A stretch of 64,000 bases of DNA from Axinella damicornis (lineage: Eukaryota > Porifera > Demospongiae > Axinellida > Axinellidae), in assembly GCA_963931865.1 (NCBI GenBank), contig OZ007508.1:7850956-7914955 (forward strand), given 5' to 3'. The notes beneath the pieces were generated by a model, which was not told where the DNA came from, made no database searches, and saw only the letters and a list, made by a program, of their open reading frames with translations. Positions 35,904 through 47,905 of the stretch are shown one piece after another. The position numbers were made by a program, and so were the translations under genes. Within the stretch, counting starts at the first letter, position 1, and each line of letters opens with the position of its first letter.

Positions 35904-36020
35904 AGGTAGATTACTGGAGATTACTAAAGATTACTGGAAATTACTATAGATTGCTGGAGATTACTGGAGATTAGTAGAGATTGCTATTGAATACTGGAGA
36001 TTTGCTAGAAGTTACTGAAG
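35904..36020 (+). repeat. Degenerate GATTACTGGA repeat
   Basis: About ten copies of a 10-12-bp phrase (AGATTACTGG, AGATTACTAA, AGATTGCTGG) in tandem. Confidence 0.65.
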
Positions 36021-36756
36021 AATACTGCTAGATATTCGTTTTCGGACATCGTACCGTAAATCTCTGCCATGTGGGAGAGTCTGGTAACAAGACTAAGTCT
36101 ATCTGTACTGTTTGTTGGACGGTGGTGACAACTAAGACACTGATCGCTCATGACCTACCTATTCATTGGCTAGAGGCCTAGAGCGATGGGTGACCATAAA
36201 TTTACCACTGTACCTTCTCAGTGGCGACAAAAAAAAGACGAACACCGCTTGTGGACTGCCTATGCATCGACCTCACAGCTGTACATGACATGTCCTGTAG
36301 AACACGTGGTGTGCTGGACCAGTGTGCTGTGGCATATAGATTGTGTTACTTGCCATATCGCCGCTGGACTGCTTCGGCTAGCCTCCTGTTGTGCATATGT
36401 GTGAATTTTGGTGTGACTCTCTGTGGCCTGAGTTTTGTGCTGTGCTCATGCATCACATTCTGACGACAGTCTTGTACATACATCTATTCTGTGTGCACTC
36501 GCTCACGCTCGCCCCACAATGTCGCACATTCCATTAGTACTAGGTACCACTCATTACATACTCATGCCCAGTTCCGTACTCTCCACTTGGGGACTGTGTG
36601 AAATTACATGGGTTAGATTTCACTCTCCTCTCAGTTCCAGTTTGGGTGTGGAGGATGTCAGGCCTGACATACACTCCCCTGCCCAGTTCCATATCAGGGG
36701 CCCTACTAATGGTCCAATTATATCGTGGGGCCCCTTAGTGCCAATGACTACCGTCC

Positions 36757-37090
36757 CGTCAGTGGGCTCGTCCCGTCAGTGGGCTCGTCCCGTCAGTGGG
36801 CTCGTCCCGTCAGTGGGTTCATCCCGTCAGTGGGCTCGTCCCGTCAGTGGGCTCGTCCCGTCAGTGGGCTTGTCCTGTCAGTGGGCTCGTCCTGTCAGTG
36901 GGCTCGTCCCGTCAGTGGGCTCGCCCTGTCAGTGGGCTCTCCCCGTCAGTGGGCTCGCCCTGTCAGTGGGCTTGCCCAGCTCGCCCTATGAGTGGGCTGG
37001 CCGGCCCCGTCAGTGGGCTGGCCCCATCAGTGGGCTCGCCCCGTCTGTAGGCTCGCCCCGTCAGTGGGCTCGCCTGGTCAGTGGGCGTTT
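36757..37090 (+). repeat. 17-bp minisatellite (CCCGTCAGTGGGCTCGT)
   Basis: About 19-20 copies with point variants (CCTGTCAG, GGGCTCGCC). Period 17 shifts the frame each copy, so all three plus frames run through as Ser/Gly/Trp-rich translations. No evidence of real coding. Confidence 0.85.
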
Positions 37091-37259
37091 CCGGTCACCT
37101 ATTTGCTCAAGGCCAGGTCTGGCCAGGGACGCCGGCCAGGCATCCCACTATGGGAGGGGAGTGTCCCTTGTAAAATCCCAAACCTTTCCCCTTCTCGTCA
37201 GGAGTTACGGGGGTAGTGTATGGCTGGTAAGACTAGCCCCGCATGAAGGTTAAATCTTA

Positions 37260-37680
37260 TAGGAGTCTTGGTCTGTGGGCTTTCCACCATACAGAAACAA
37301 TATATGACCTCTGAATCCTGACATCTTCCTTAATTAAGTTTTCCCATAGTTTTCCAAGTAGTTCAGGCCCAAATGAGTCAGACTCTGTACATCAGGAAGA
37401 AAACTAGAGTAACTTCATGGAATACTTGACCTGCGTGTCATGTGTTGCTCCTCAGTGCAATGCAGTACTGCTGTGTGGGATAAAGGTCTATCGATAATAA
37501 TCATTATAGCGATGCTGAACATACCATGTGCATTAGAGCATCAGAAACTTGCTGTTTCCTGTGAAGGATGTGCTAATTAATGAAGCTGAAAGTCTCATGA
37601 TGTCATATGAAGATATTGGGCTGGAAAGAGAATTGCAAGCAGTTGGGAGATAATTATGTCTCAAAAGCAGTCAGTGGACC
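37260..37680. other. No gene recognised
   Basis: Non-coding sequence between two minisatellites; no feature supported. Confidence 0.35.
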
Positions 37681-37687
37681 ACATACC

Positions 37688-37805
37688 AGGCCAGATACCT
37701 GTGACCACAACAAGGCCAGATACCTGTGACCACAACAAGGCCAGATACCTGTGACCACAACAAGGCCAGATACTTGTGACCACAAAAAGGCCAGATACTT
37801 GTGTG
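37688..37805 (+). repeat. 25-bp minisatellite
   Basis: Four to five copies of AAGGCCAGATACCTGTGACC plus ACAAC, the last ones slightly diverged (ACTTGTGACC). Confidence 0.85.
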
Positions 37806-38535
37806 GTCAATGAATTTTCTCTACTTACATGTAGCAAGCCCCACCAGCTCTAGCAGGAACAGGAAACATTCACTTTATATAAGGATGTTAACAAAACACT
37901 GACTGAACTTCAGTGGGGTCTGATCTTGGTCAGATCACATGCAATGGTCACTGCAGAATTGCAGTTACATTGGTTTAGGTTGCTTGCACAGCCTGTAGCT
38001 GTGGCTAGAACATCTGTGCAGCAACAGAAAGTTTGGATTGTTTATGGAAGGTATACCCTATGGTCATAATTGTTTCCTTTCCACAGGGCGACCGTTGCTT
38101 TCTTCCAGTTTGACATCACGGCCATGGCATGGTTCAATGTGGCAGCAGTGTGGGTTTCGTCGTACTCCTTGTGGTGAAATTTTGGAGAGATTAGGTATGC
38201 AAAGCCTCCATGTTGATATCAGATTTTTACAACATGGCAGATCCCAAATGCCAAAAGTGATCGGCCTGTTCTGATACTGTATTCTTTGAGAAGCGCGTAT
38301 TCCATGCTGTCCCTGAAGATGGCATCAGCAGTCCAGATTGGTATACTTTTCCTCCAGGGCCAACAAGCTACTTTAGTGAGATTGCTGTTTCTCTATAATA
38401 CCCTTCCTAAAAATCCGATACCATACACTCTCTATAGTACATAGGTACGAAATGAATGACACTGTTAAAATGTCTTGACTCTGCGCTAAGGTTGTGATGT
38501 TTCTTATCCTTGCCACACCTACACACATCCACCTA
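37806..38535. other. No gene recognised; one exon-like segment
   Basis: An acceptor (TTTCCACAG, near 38086) precedes a segment with several short frames and a GTATGC donor near 38195, but no frame is convincing. Confidence 0.25.
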
Positions 38536-39570
38536 CATGTCACCTACATGTACGTCATGCTCATCACTCCACCGACACACTGCCTCCTGCATGTCATGCT
38601 CATCAATCCACAGGCACACAACCTCCTGCACGTCATGCTCATCAACTCACCGACACACTGCCTCCTGCATGTCATGCTCATCAACTCACTGGCACACAGC
38701 CTCCTGCACGTCATGCTCATCAACTCACCGACACACTGCCTCCTGCATGTCATGCTCATCAATCCACAGGCACACAACCTCCTGCACGTCATGCTCATCA
38801 CTCCACTGACACACAGCCTCCTGCACGTCATGCTCATCAATGAATTATACGAAAATGTAACGGAACTGACACACAGACTCCTGCGTGTCATGCTCATCAA
38901 CCCACCGGCACACAGCCTCCTGCATGCATGTCATGCTCATCACTCCACCGACACAGCCTCATTCATGTCACCTACGGGTATGTCATGTCCTCCAACACAC
39001 AGCCTCCTGGACACACAACCTCCTGCACATCATGCTCATCAATCCACCTACACACAGCCTCCTGCACACAGCCTCCTGCACATCATGCTCATCAATCCAC
39101 CTACACACAGCCTCCTGCACACAGCCTCCTGCACATCATGCTCATCAATCCACCTACACACAGCCTCCTGCACACAGCCTCCTGCACATCATGCTCATCA
39201 ATCCACCTACACATAGCTTCCTGCACACAGCCTCCTGCACATCATGCACATCAATCCACCAACACACAGCTTCCTGCACATCATGCTCATCAATCCACCA
39301 ACACACAGCTTCCTGCATGTCGCCTTTGTCATGCTCATCAATCCACCAACACACAGCCTCCTGCATGTCATGCTCATCAATCCACCAACACACAGCTTCC
39401 TGCATGTCACCGGCCTTTGTCATGCTCATCAATCCACCAACACACAGCCTCGTGCAGGAGGCACGTCATGCTCATCAATCCACCAACACACAACCTCCTG
39501 CACAGCCTCCTGCATGTCACCTATGTTGTGCTCATTTATCCACCTACACACATCCTCCTGCATATTGCCT
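38536..39570 (+). repeat. 39-bp minisatellite with 54-bp derivative
   Basis: Unit of 39 bp: CATGCTCATCAATCCACC, then ACACACAGCCTCCTGCACGT with small variants. From about 39020 the unit is enlarged to about 54 bp by an extra CACACAGCCTCCTG. As 39 and 54 are multiples of 3, frames stay open (Met-Leu-Ile-Asn-Pro-type repeats of 13 residues). The minus strand is open as well. Absence of a unique flank argues against a gene. Confidence 0.85.
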
Positions 39571-40850
<1,280 letters not shown>

Positions 40851-40859
40851 ACAAACTCA

Positions 40860-41637
40860 TACAAGCATACACACACATAATATACACACGCATACATACA
40901 CAGATTATGAGAGCAGACATCCAAGGTCTCCTGCATGGAGATCGCTCTCCAAAGAGCTCCCTATGCCTCAGCCAGTGACTCAAGAGGAGGTAGCTGAGAG
41001 CGAGTGAAGATTTCATTGTGATTCTCCTTCTCAAGAAGGACATGTAACTCTTAGACTGGATGATGCAGCCTAGGTGGAAATACTCTTGGAATAGCTAGCT
41101 ACATTCCTCCATGATTGACAAGGAATTTCTGCCATTGCATCCATGAACAGTCAATATTAGAGTTCCAGCATGGGCTTGAACACCTGCATGTTGGAACTGA
41201 GGGCAGTGTTATACTGCAGACATCATGCGAAGCCCCGCCGTTTGCTGTTTACTGCCTGCAGTGCAAGGTGCAGAGCTGAGGCTTCCCATGAGGGCTAGGT
41301 CAATCTGATTAGAGTTAGCTAGATAGTAGGTCCGTAGCTAAGCAACAAATTGCGTTGGAGACGGACGTTTGCAAGCAGAATAAGCCCGAGGGATGAGGCG
41401 GATTGCCGTTAGGAGCTAGCTATTATTAAAGTCTTAGTGTACTAGTGCATGCTGTTACAGAGGAAGAGTTCGATTGAACTTTTCTGCAAGTTGGAAGTGA
41501 GAGCACGGCTCGAGCATGGCCATTTTAACTCCCTGGAGGGCCTAGGGCAGGGAGACATGTACAAGAAAGTACCCTCTCTTCAGTTGCGATGAAAGGGTCG
41601 AACCTAGGTAAGGGAAATGCATGTAGCTAGCCTCATT
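40860..41637. other. No gene recognised
   Basis: Non-coding sequence. The segment 40905-40960 (GAGAGCAGACAT, GATCGCTCTCCAAAGAGCTCC) recurs in similar form at 54521-54565, next to CA-rich DNA in both places, which points to a dispersed repeat. Confidence 0.4.
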
Positions 41638-41712
41638 CCAACACCTCCAGTTTTTGATACGTTTATGCATGCAGTAAAAAGCGATTGTGTATAAAGCCTG
41701 GGAACGAGGCTA
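41638..41712. repeat. Mini copy of the TAGCCTCG family
   Basis: TAGCCTCATTCC at the left and GGGAACGAGGCTA at the right, 75 bp in all. Flanking 9-mers do not match. Confidence 0.5.
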
Positions 41713-42113
41713 AGGGTCCGGTATTTCGGAACGGGGGAAATTCAGAACGCCTATATAGACTAGTAGATAGATAGATAAGATTTTATTCTTGTGACATGTG
41801 CAATATGCACTCAGCCAACACACACGACTTACAAGTCACACAAATACATTAATTTTATAAAAGAAACATACTTCATTAAACCGGCTATTTACAGTACGTG
41901 AAACGACTACAGTACTTAGTGAACACCTCTGTTGATGAACATTTCAGAACCGTGAATAGGTTTCGTCCATGAGTTTCTGAGACATAGTGTTTGCATTTAA
42001 CTGATCTATCAGCTGAAGTATCTCATTCCTCTTGCTTTCCATAAAATGTGCTGGCACTGCTGGGATTGCTTGCAGGTTAAACTGAGTTGTGACAGGGGGA
42101 GGTTGTTGATTGT

Positions 42114-42359
42114 TTAGGCTAGGCGGGTGGGCTGGAGTTTCATCCAGTTGGATTTGCCATGATAGTAATGAATGATCCGGAATATGTTATCCTGGTACTC
42201 CAATTCTTCCATTAGCTCTAGCATAGTGGTAACAGCAAAATGTGAGAATTTATGATAATCTTCTAGCTCTACGACGCAGTAATCGACCACCGAGCGGCCA
42301 ATACTCGATATGTAAGTGAAGTTGTCACTGCTCCTTCCATTCAAGGTGCATAGCTCCAA
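42114..42359 (-). pseudogene. C-terminal piece of a LINE endonuclease domain
   Basis: Reads LNGRSSDNFTYISSIGRSVV then DYCVVELEDYHKFSHFAVTT. The pattern LNGR-D-FT-ISSxGxSVVDYCVV is the end of exonuclease-endonuclease-phosphatase domains of retrotransposons. It overlaps the ORF1 end by 35 bases in another frame, so the front of the endonuclease was deleted and the tail fused to ORF1. A linker (42144-41944, about 66 codons with HFMESKRNEILQLIDQLNA) follows in a different frame. Confidence 0.65.
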
Positions 42360-43049
42360 CTTTGCCGTTTACGATCAACTTGCCATCACTATATCTAATG
42401 AAGGCTCGTTTTCCCTCATCCCTTGCTTTTTTCATTTCAGCCACCAGACTACGCCGGTGCTTTCTTTCCTCCGGGGAGAGGTCTTCAGCTAGGAACAACC
42501 CTGTCCCTTTCAGTGCCTTTGCCTGCCTCAACAGCTGCAGCTTGTCCTCCTCCGACTTCAGCTTGACCCAGATTAGCCGAGACTTTCCCTGTACCTGCTT
42601 CCCTACACGACGAGCTTCAATTGGTTTGCAGTCTGCCTTTAGCAGGTCTCTGATAACCTCTCCAACCTTTTCTCTGGTTTCATTTGGGCTTTCCCCCTCA
42701 CGGACATTTCCGAAGAGTACGTTCTTATTCCTTTTTTCTCTCTCCTTTTCTTTCTCTAAACAAACCTGCTTTGAGGTAAGAGTATCCACCTTGGACTGCA
42801 GCTGACGCAATTGGTCTTGGGCCGCCGCTTGTGCATAGCTTAAGTTTTGATCTCCCTTGCCCTGGGTATTTCCTACCACTTGTGTACGTACATGGGCTCC
42901 AGTCTCCAATTTATCAGCCAAGGATGCTATTTTGGCTGCCTGTTCGTCTATCACTTGTTGTTTTTCAACAAGTTGCTGATGGAACACCTTTTCCCTTTTC
43001 TTACACCTGCCCTCTGTATCATATACATCTTGCTTCAGTATATATATAG
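42325..43049 (-). pseudogene. Retrotransposon ORF1-like RNA-binding protein (5' truncated)
   Basis: The frame is open from about 43049 to TGA at 42325. The N-terminal part is a coiled coil (LVEKQQVIDEQAAKIASL, then ADKLET), followed by a second helical stretch (QLQSKVDTLTSKQ, EKEREKRNKNVLFGNV). The C-terminal part has the RRM-like pattern of LINE and related ORF1 proteins: NVLFGNV, EARRVG, SRLIWVKL, then LRQAKALKGT, LSPEERKHRRSL, FIRYSDGKLIVNGK. Such proteins trimerise and bind the element RNA. No good start codon is visible because the 5' end is lost near 43050. Confidence 0.7.
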
Positions 43050-43213
43050 CTACTATTTTTGGTTCTCATGACTGATGCGCCTGTCTGTCCGGGCAGCGAC
43101 GATTGTTCTGTGTGACTGCGCAGTTAATGCCGCAACGACGATTTGTGCTGGATTGGAAATTCCAGGAAATGAATTTCTACTGTTAGATTGGATGTACCAT
43201 TGTAACAAATAAT

Positions 43214-43789
43214 ACAAATTGCTAGCCTCATTCCCAGGCCGTCTGCCGCTTCGAGATGCATACGTGACCTTTGAACCCCCAAGCGGCAGAAGGCCTGGTA
43301 CCACTCCTACGTCATTTACAAGCAAGGTGGACACGGTTGTGAAGCAACTCGACTACACGTATGCTCTTCCAGTTTATATTGCTACCACGAAGACAGCAAC
43401 TTGATGCCAACTCAGCGCTAACGGGAATACAGCATGCACTAACGTTTGACTACTCAGGTGTACCAAGCACTTGGTAAGCTACATGTACTGTAGAGCTATT
43501 GTAGTTACCTAGGCTACTACAACCGTACAACAAGGAGATCCATACCTGACGCCTCCAGTGGTCCACCACGGTAGCGTAAAAGTCTCGCTAGGAAACCTGC
43601 CGTTAGCCCGTGAACTTCTGGCACGTAGCCATTTTACATGAAACCGTGTCCACCTACGTCATACTGTGTCCACCTTGCTTGTAAATGACGTAGGAGTGGT
43701 ACCAGGCCTTCTGCCAGCTTATCTGACAAGGGTTCAAAGGTCATGTATGCAAAGCAGCAGACGGCCTGGGAACGAGGCTAACAAATTTC
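43214..43789. mobile_element. TAGCCTCG-family MITE, 558 bp with 9-bp target duplication
   Basis: Element 43223-43780. Ends TAGCCTCATTCCCAGGCC and GGCCTGGGAACGAGGCTA continue as a terminal inverted repeat of about 120 bp (shared GTACCACTCCTACGTC, TTTACAAGCAAGGTGGACAC). The flanking 9-mers ACAAATTGC and ACAAATTTC agree at 8 of 9 positions. No transposase. A 9-bp duplication fits Mutator-like elements and a few other superfamilies. Confidence 0.75.
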
Positions 43790-44396
43790 CACGTCCTGCG
43801 TTTGAAGAGAAATCGTTCGTGACTGTTGTTATTCCAGGAAACTTGGGCATCGAAGTGCCATACCACGTACTGCATTTGTGACTGTTATGGCTGCACTATT
43901 GCAGGAAATGGGCCATGCCAAGCACTGCATTTGTGTCTGTTGTGGATTTCAACGTTTGTTTGTGACACCAACTCTGAACTGCACGTGACCTGATCTCCCA
44001 GGTCTTCTTCCACTATACTTGCATACTGCAAGCTATCAAATGCTGGTGGTGGGAATGGCCTGGGAACGAGGCTGGAGAATGTTCGATAAAATCCCAAAGC
44101 ACGGGGTGCACATGCGTGCACCACAGAAACTAATACTTACAACAACCCATGCATTGGCATGCATGCATACTGATTAGCTTCATGCCAAGGCTTTCTGTTC
44201 CTTATCACAGTCTTGAGGATTTAGCATGTGCTATGGTGCCACTGTGATGCCAATATCAATGGTAACAAAGCCATGGCATTGTCTTTCACGCTATATAGTA
44301 CAGGTACAACTCCCTCACGGCAAGGTCTCTTCTGCAGTGTGCGAGAGGTACGGGTTGGAGCACATGCAGGTGCCAAACTTCTAGTAGTAATTTTGT
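43790..44396. other. Non-coding; part of the TAGCCTCG family
   Basis: A right-hand end (GGCCTGGGAACGAGGCTGG) lies near 44056, preceded by CTTGCATACTGCAAGC and a CCCAGGTCTTC left-type end near 44000. No gene recognised. Confidence 0.4.
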
Positions 44397-44806
44397 CTTT
44401 GCAGTCATTACCTCTCATGCTTTCTAAGAGCAGTTTGTAACCATGCGGTTCATGAGAAACTGCTCCCATTCTTCCTCCCCTCCCCTCCCCTCTTCTCCCC
44501 CTTCACCTCTTCTCCCCCCTCCCCTACCTTAGCGCTCCTCTCCCTTCCAGACCTTTCCCCTTTCCATGCATATACACACATGTGCACAATGCACATGCAT
44601 GCATGCACACACACATGCATGCACACAGTGTTGCAGTACTACAGCAGCACTACCACGGTCATCATGTACAGCGCTACCACTGTCAGCATGTACAGCGAGT
44701 GGACTCTCCGGCTAAGGAGTCCATCTGCAACTTCTAATGGCACTATATCACCCGACTATAACACCATTGACTTGATGGGAGAGAGAACCTCACACTGTGT
44801 ATCCAG
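44397..44806 (+). repeat. Copy 1 of a duplicated intron-exon module
   Basis: TTTGCAGTCATTACCTCTC, then GTTCATGAGAAACTGCTCCC, a pyrimidine-rich stretch, ACACATGCATGCACACAGTG and TTGCAGTACTA. The same succession, more or less complete, recurs at 45990-46990, 47056-47475, 56210-56372 and 56505-56669. Confidence 0.55.
44637..44806 (+). CDS. Candidate internal exon, unknown family
   Basis: Acceptor CACAGTGTTGCAG and donor AG, then GTGGGT. The frame is open throughout: YYSSTTTVIMYSATTVSMYS, EWTLRLRSPSATSNG, SPDYNTIDLMGERTSHCVS, ending in phase 2. Serine/threonine-rich start, then a more varied part. Same strand and donor form as 35628-35719. Confidence 0.35.
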
Positions 44807-45148
44807 GTGGGTGTGACCTATGCAGTTTTGACGATCCAGCCTCAGTTGAGTGCATGCGGGAGGTTTTGACCATTACACGCTCTTCCTCCTCCAACCCGGA
44901 AATGATCGATCATGCCATCCTGCGCTATTATAAGGAATGTTTATGTAATAATTAAGCCAATGCAGATGCAGACATTGGACATCAGGCGCTCTCTCCTTCT
45001 GATGTGGCCTGCATGGAGTTGAGGCGATGCGCTGGCTACTGACAGAGATTGGCAACAGCTCGACACTCAACCATAATACCTTACAGCATAGCATTGTTCT
45101 GTGCACAAAGGAACAGTAACATGTGCATGTGCAATGATCATGTGCATA
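44807..45148. other. No gene recognised
   Basis: Non-coding sequence between the candidate exon and the VNTR-bearing element. Confidence 0.35.
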
Positions 45149-45486
45149 CATAACAAGTACAAGTAGCTTTGCTTGCTCAGCTACTTCCCCCTCGTTCGCC
45201 TACGTGAGTAATCCGGCGCCAAACAGCTCTCTGTGCTAGAGCTGCTGCTCCCCGATTGCGTCTGCTTCAGCTGCTCTCCAAGATTGCGTCCGCTTCAACT
45301 GCTGCTCCCCGATTGCATCTGCTTGTGATTCCAGCCAATGCCCAACGCATTTCCTCGCAGAGTTCAAAGTTCAGTAAATTGACTGAGTACAAAGATCGCG
45401 CATCACTAGTCTATATAGTCCCGCCACACGAACATCTCACTTCCGTCACACACACACAGACACACATTAAAATCTTGACTGTAATC
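45149..45486 (+). mobile_element. VNTR-bearing dispersed element, copy A
   Basis: Start AAGTAGCTTTGCTTGCTCAG, then CTACGTGAGTAATCCGGCG, a short array of CTGCTGCTCCCCGATTGCG units, GCAGAGTTCAAAGTTCAG, and the end TTAAAATCTTGACTG. The same framework, with a different number of internal units, occurs at 47473-47803 (minus), 51241-51797 and 60488-61093. Confidence 0.6.
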
Positions 45487-46166
45487 AGTAGGGCTGAGCG
45501 ATTATGCATTGTGATGGCGATGGCAGCAATCACAATCAGGTTGAGTGATCTGGGTTTTCATGAATATACTTAGCAGAACGGATCAGAGCTATGAATACAT
45601 AAACACTGCGTGGCCATGGCTTCTATCCAAGGCTTCTGTCCACATGCTTCTATATCCAAGGCTTTCCATCATGGCATCTGTCCAGGCACTAGAGTTAGCT
45701 TTGGCTATATGCCCTAGTAGCCTTGTGACTTTGAAGGTTTGAATGGTGCATGCAGGTCTCCTTCAAAAGGGAGATCGATAATTGGGATACAATAATCGTG
45801 ATGTTGGAAATCCACAATCACTCAGCCCTAATGATCAGTCGGTAATACACTCCACAACTCTCACCTGGGACTTTACATCCTCAGTTGAGTTGGCACTACC
45901 AACGATAATTATGTCTGGGTTGTTCTGTTGACAGGTCATGCTGAGATCCATCAGCAACTACATGTATGATCTGTGGGATCCCTCTTACCGTTTTCATGCT
46001 TTCTAAGTGAGCAGGTTGTTGCCATGCTATTCATGAGAAACTGCTCCCATTGCTCCTCCCTCCTCTCCTCCCATCCCTTCCCCTTTCCTCCTCCCCCCTC
46101 CACTCCTGTTCCCCCTCCCCTCCCCCCCCCCCCCCCCCACTCTTCCTCTCTCCTACTCCCTGTAAG

Positions 46167-46230
46167 GTGCTACCAGAGTCCACTACCTTCTTCCAGTTTC
46201 TCCAGCGGCTTTACCAGCAGCACATGGAAG
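46167..46230 (+). CDS. Candidate internal exon (VLPEST-type), duplicated in the window
   Basis: Follows a strong pyrimidine tract and TGTAAG. Reads VLPESTTFFQFLQRLYQQHM then E, and ends in phase 1 before GTGGGT. Related shorter versions stand at 47056-47101 and, cut off, at 56354-56372 and 56650-56668, always after a pyrimidine tract and CTCCCT. I do not recognise the protein. The multiple decayed copies suggest exon duplication followed by loss. Confidence 0.35.
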
Positions 46231-46237
46231 GTGGGTA

Positions 46238-46776
46238 CCGTATTTCCGCGATCAAACGCCGCGGCTACTATTTATTTCATCACACGATTTACTGCGGCTA
46301 CTATTCGAGGGCAGCCACTAATCGAAGGCAGCGTTTATTAAACTGAGCATAAACAAGGAAGCGAGGAAACGGATTGGAGCACCGTGTATGCACAATAAGA
46401 AGTTCTCTGATCCGTGTGGTACTGTCATAATCATCCCGACAAAACGGTAGGAAACGCCAAAGCCATTACTGTCACGAAAGATTTCGCCGATCACACGTTG
46501 GTCACCCCCCGTGCCTCGACCACAGAAAACGCCAAACGCTTAGACAGCTCTCGGGGAATATGACCAACAATCAGTTCTCCTCTCTTCACGCTCTCAGCGA
46601 AATAGTCATGGTCCTCGAGGGCTAGACAAAGCGCTTCGATCGATCGCCGACCATTCGAATACTAGCCGCGGCTACTAAACAAGGGCAGCGTTTATTTCGT
46701 TCAGCCCTTCTGGACGTGCGGCTATTGTTCGAGGGCGGCCACTAATCGAGTGTGGCGTTTGATCGCGGAAATACGG
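46238..46776. mobile_element. 539-bp TA-flanked inverted-repeat element
   Basis: Ends CCGTATTTCCGCGATC and GATCGCGGAAATACGG form a perfect terminal inverted repeat of more than 20 bp. Inside each end, the phrase GCGGCTACTATTCGAGGGC, then GCCACTAATCGA, is repeated. The empty site is preserved in the duplicated module at 47101-47115 (GGTGGGTATATCTG): with the insertion it reads GGGTA, element, TATATCT, so the target duplication is TA. This fits Tc1/mariner-like and some other TA-targeting superfamilies. No transposase. It sits in the intron just after the candidate exon donor. Confidence 0.8.
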
Positions 46777-46819
46777 TATATCTCTGAACCTCTATTACCT
46801 ACTTTCCATCATACAGCTA

Positions 46820-46975
46820 GATATTAATTTATACACCCCCCCACACACACACATGCACACACAACACACCCATGCACAACACACCCACTCACACACCCAT
46901 TCCACGCATGCACACACACTCGTACCTGTGCTCACAGACACACAAATACATGCATATACACACATGCATGCACAC
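46820..46975 (+). repeat. CA-rich imperfect microsatellite
   Basis: ACACACAC with ATGC, CCC and CAT interruptions. Confidence 0.7.
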
Positions 46976-47055
46976 AGTGTTGCAGTACTAGACTATAGTG
47001 ATGCGCGACCTTCGTGCTAAATGTACTGAACCTCGAACTCTGTCCACTCTCCCTA

Positions 47056-47475
47056 GAGTCCACTACTTTCTTCCAGCTGCTGTACCAGCAGCACATGGAA
47101 GGTGGGTATATCTGTGAACCTACTTTCCATCATACAGCTAGATGTTAATTTATTCACCCCACACACACACACATATGCACACACACACACACACAATACA
47201 CCCATGCATAACACACCCACACACACCCATTCCACACTCATGCATGCACACACATTCACACACGCACACACACAATACACCCATGCATAACACACCCACA
47301 CACACCCATTCCACACTCATGCATGCACACACATTCACACACGCACACACACATTCACACACGCACGCACACACATTCACACACGCAAGCACACACATTC
47401 ACACACACACTCACACCTGTGCTCACAGACACCCAAATACATGCATATACACACATGCAGTGTTGCAGTACTAGA
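47056..47475 (+). repeat. Copy 3 of the duplicated module, with CA-rich array
   Basis: Exon-like start (GAGTCCACTACTTTCTTCC, lacking about 12 bases relative to 46167-46230), then CATACAGCTAGATGTTAATT as at 46812, then a CA-rich array with an inner repeat of about 80 bp (CACCCATGCATAACACACCC at 47277 and before), ending at TTGCAGTACTAGACTATAG. Confidence 0.65.
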
Positions 47476-47803
47476 CTATAGTGTTGCGCGACCTTCGTGC
47501 TAAATGTACTGAACCTCGAACTCTGTGAATCCTCGGGCAGGGGTTGGAGCCTTCCAGAACTCGGTTGCAGCTGAAAGGAATGCAGTCGGGGAGCAGTGGA
47601 TGCCATCGGGGAGCAGCACCTGAAGCGGACGCAATCAGGGAGTAGTGGACCCAATCGGGAAGCATCAGACCCAATCGGGAAGCATCAGACCCATTCGGGG
47701 AGCAGCAGCTGAAGCGGATGCAATCGGGGAGCAGCACCTAAAGCGGGCGCAATTGGGGGAGCAAGGCATATGAGGAGGAAGTAGCTGAGTGAGTGAAGCT
47801 CCT
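47476..47803 (-). mobile_element. VNTR-bearing dispersed element, copy B
   Basis: Reverse-oriented relative of copy A. It begins GCGCGACCTTCGTGCTAAAT, then CGAACTCTG, carries about eight units like GGGGAGCAGCAGCTGAAGCG, and ends GAGGAAGTAGCTGAGTGAG. A fragment of the same start (GCGACCTTCGTGCTAAATG) is at 47005, cut off at 47041. Confidence 0.65.
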
Positions 47804-47820
47804 TTTAAATAATTATCATG

Positions 47821-47905
47821 GACTCTCATAACATTCAACCCACTGAGGTTCCACCCTTGTGGCAGGCAATCGCAATCAAGTTTTTCAATTACAAACAACA
47901 ACTGA
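47821..47905 (+). repeat. Partner of the satellite-embedded segment
   Basis: Matches 25712-25797 (ACTCTCATAACATTCAACCC ... TTTTTCAATTACAAACAAC). It lies directly beyond copy B, so it may belong to a larger dispersed repeat. Confidence 0.7.

Larger units (their letters stand above)
41755..43049 (-). mobile_element. Degraded non-LTR retrotransposon
   Basis: On the minus strand, in order: an ORF1-like protein (43049-42325), the end of an endonuclease domain (42359-42114), an out-of-frame linker piece (42144-41944), a short 3' region with AATAAAATC, and a terminal (TATC)n tail (41763-41775 on plus). This order and the simple-repeat tail are typical of LINE-class elements. Most of the endonuclease and all of the reverse transcriptase are missing, so it cannot be autonomous. 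Confidence 0.7.

Noticed and set aside
36435..37253. Open frame of 272 codons across the 17-bp minisatellite
   Set aside because: The 17-bp period runs through all three frames and no non-repeat domain flanks it.
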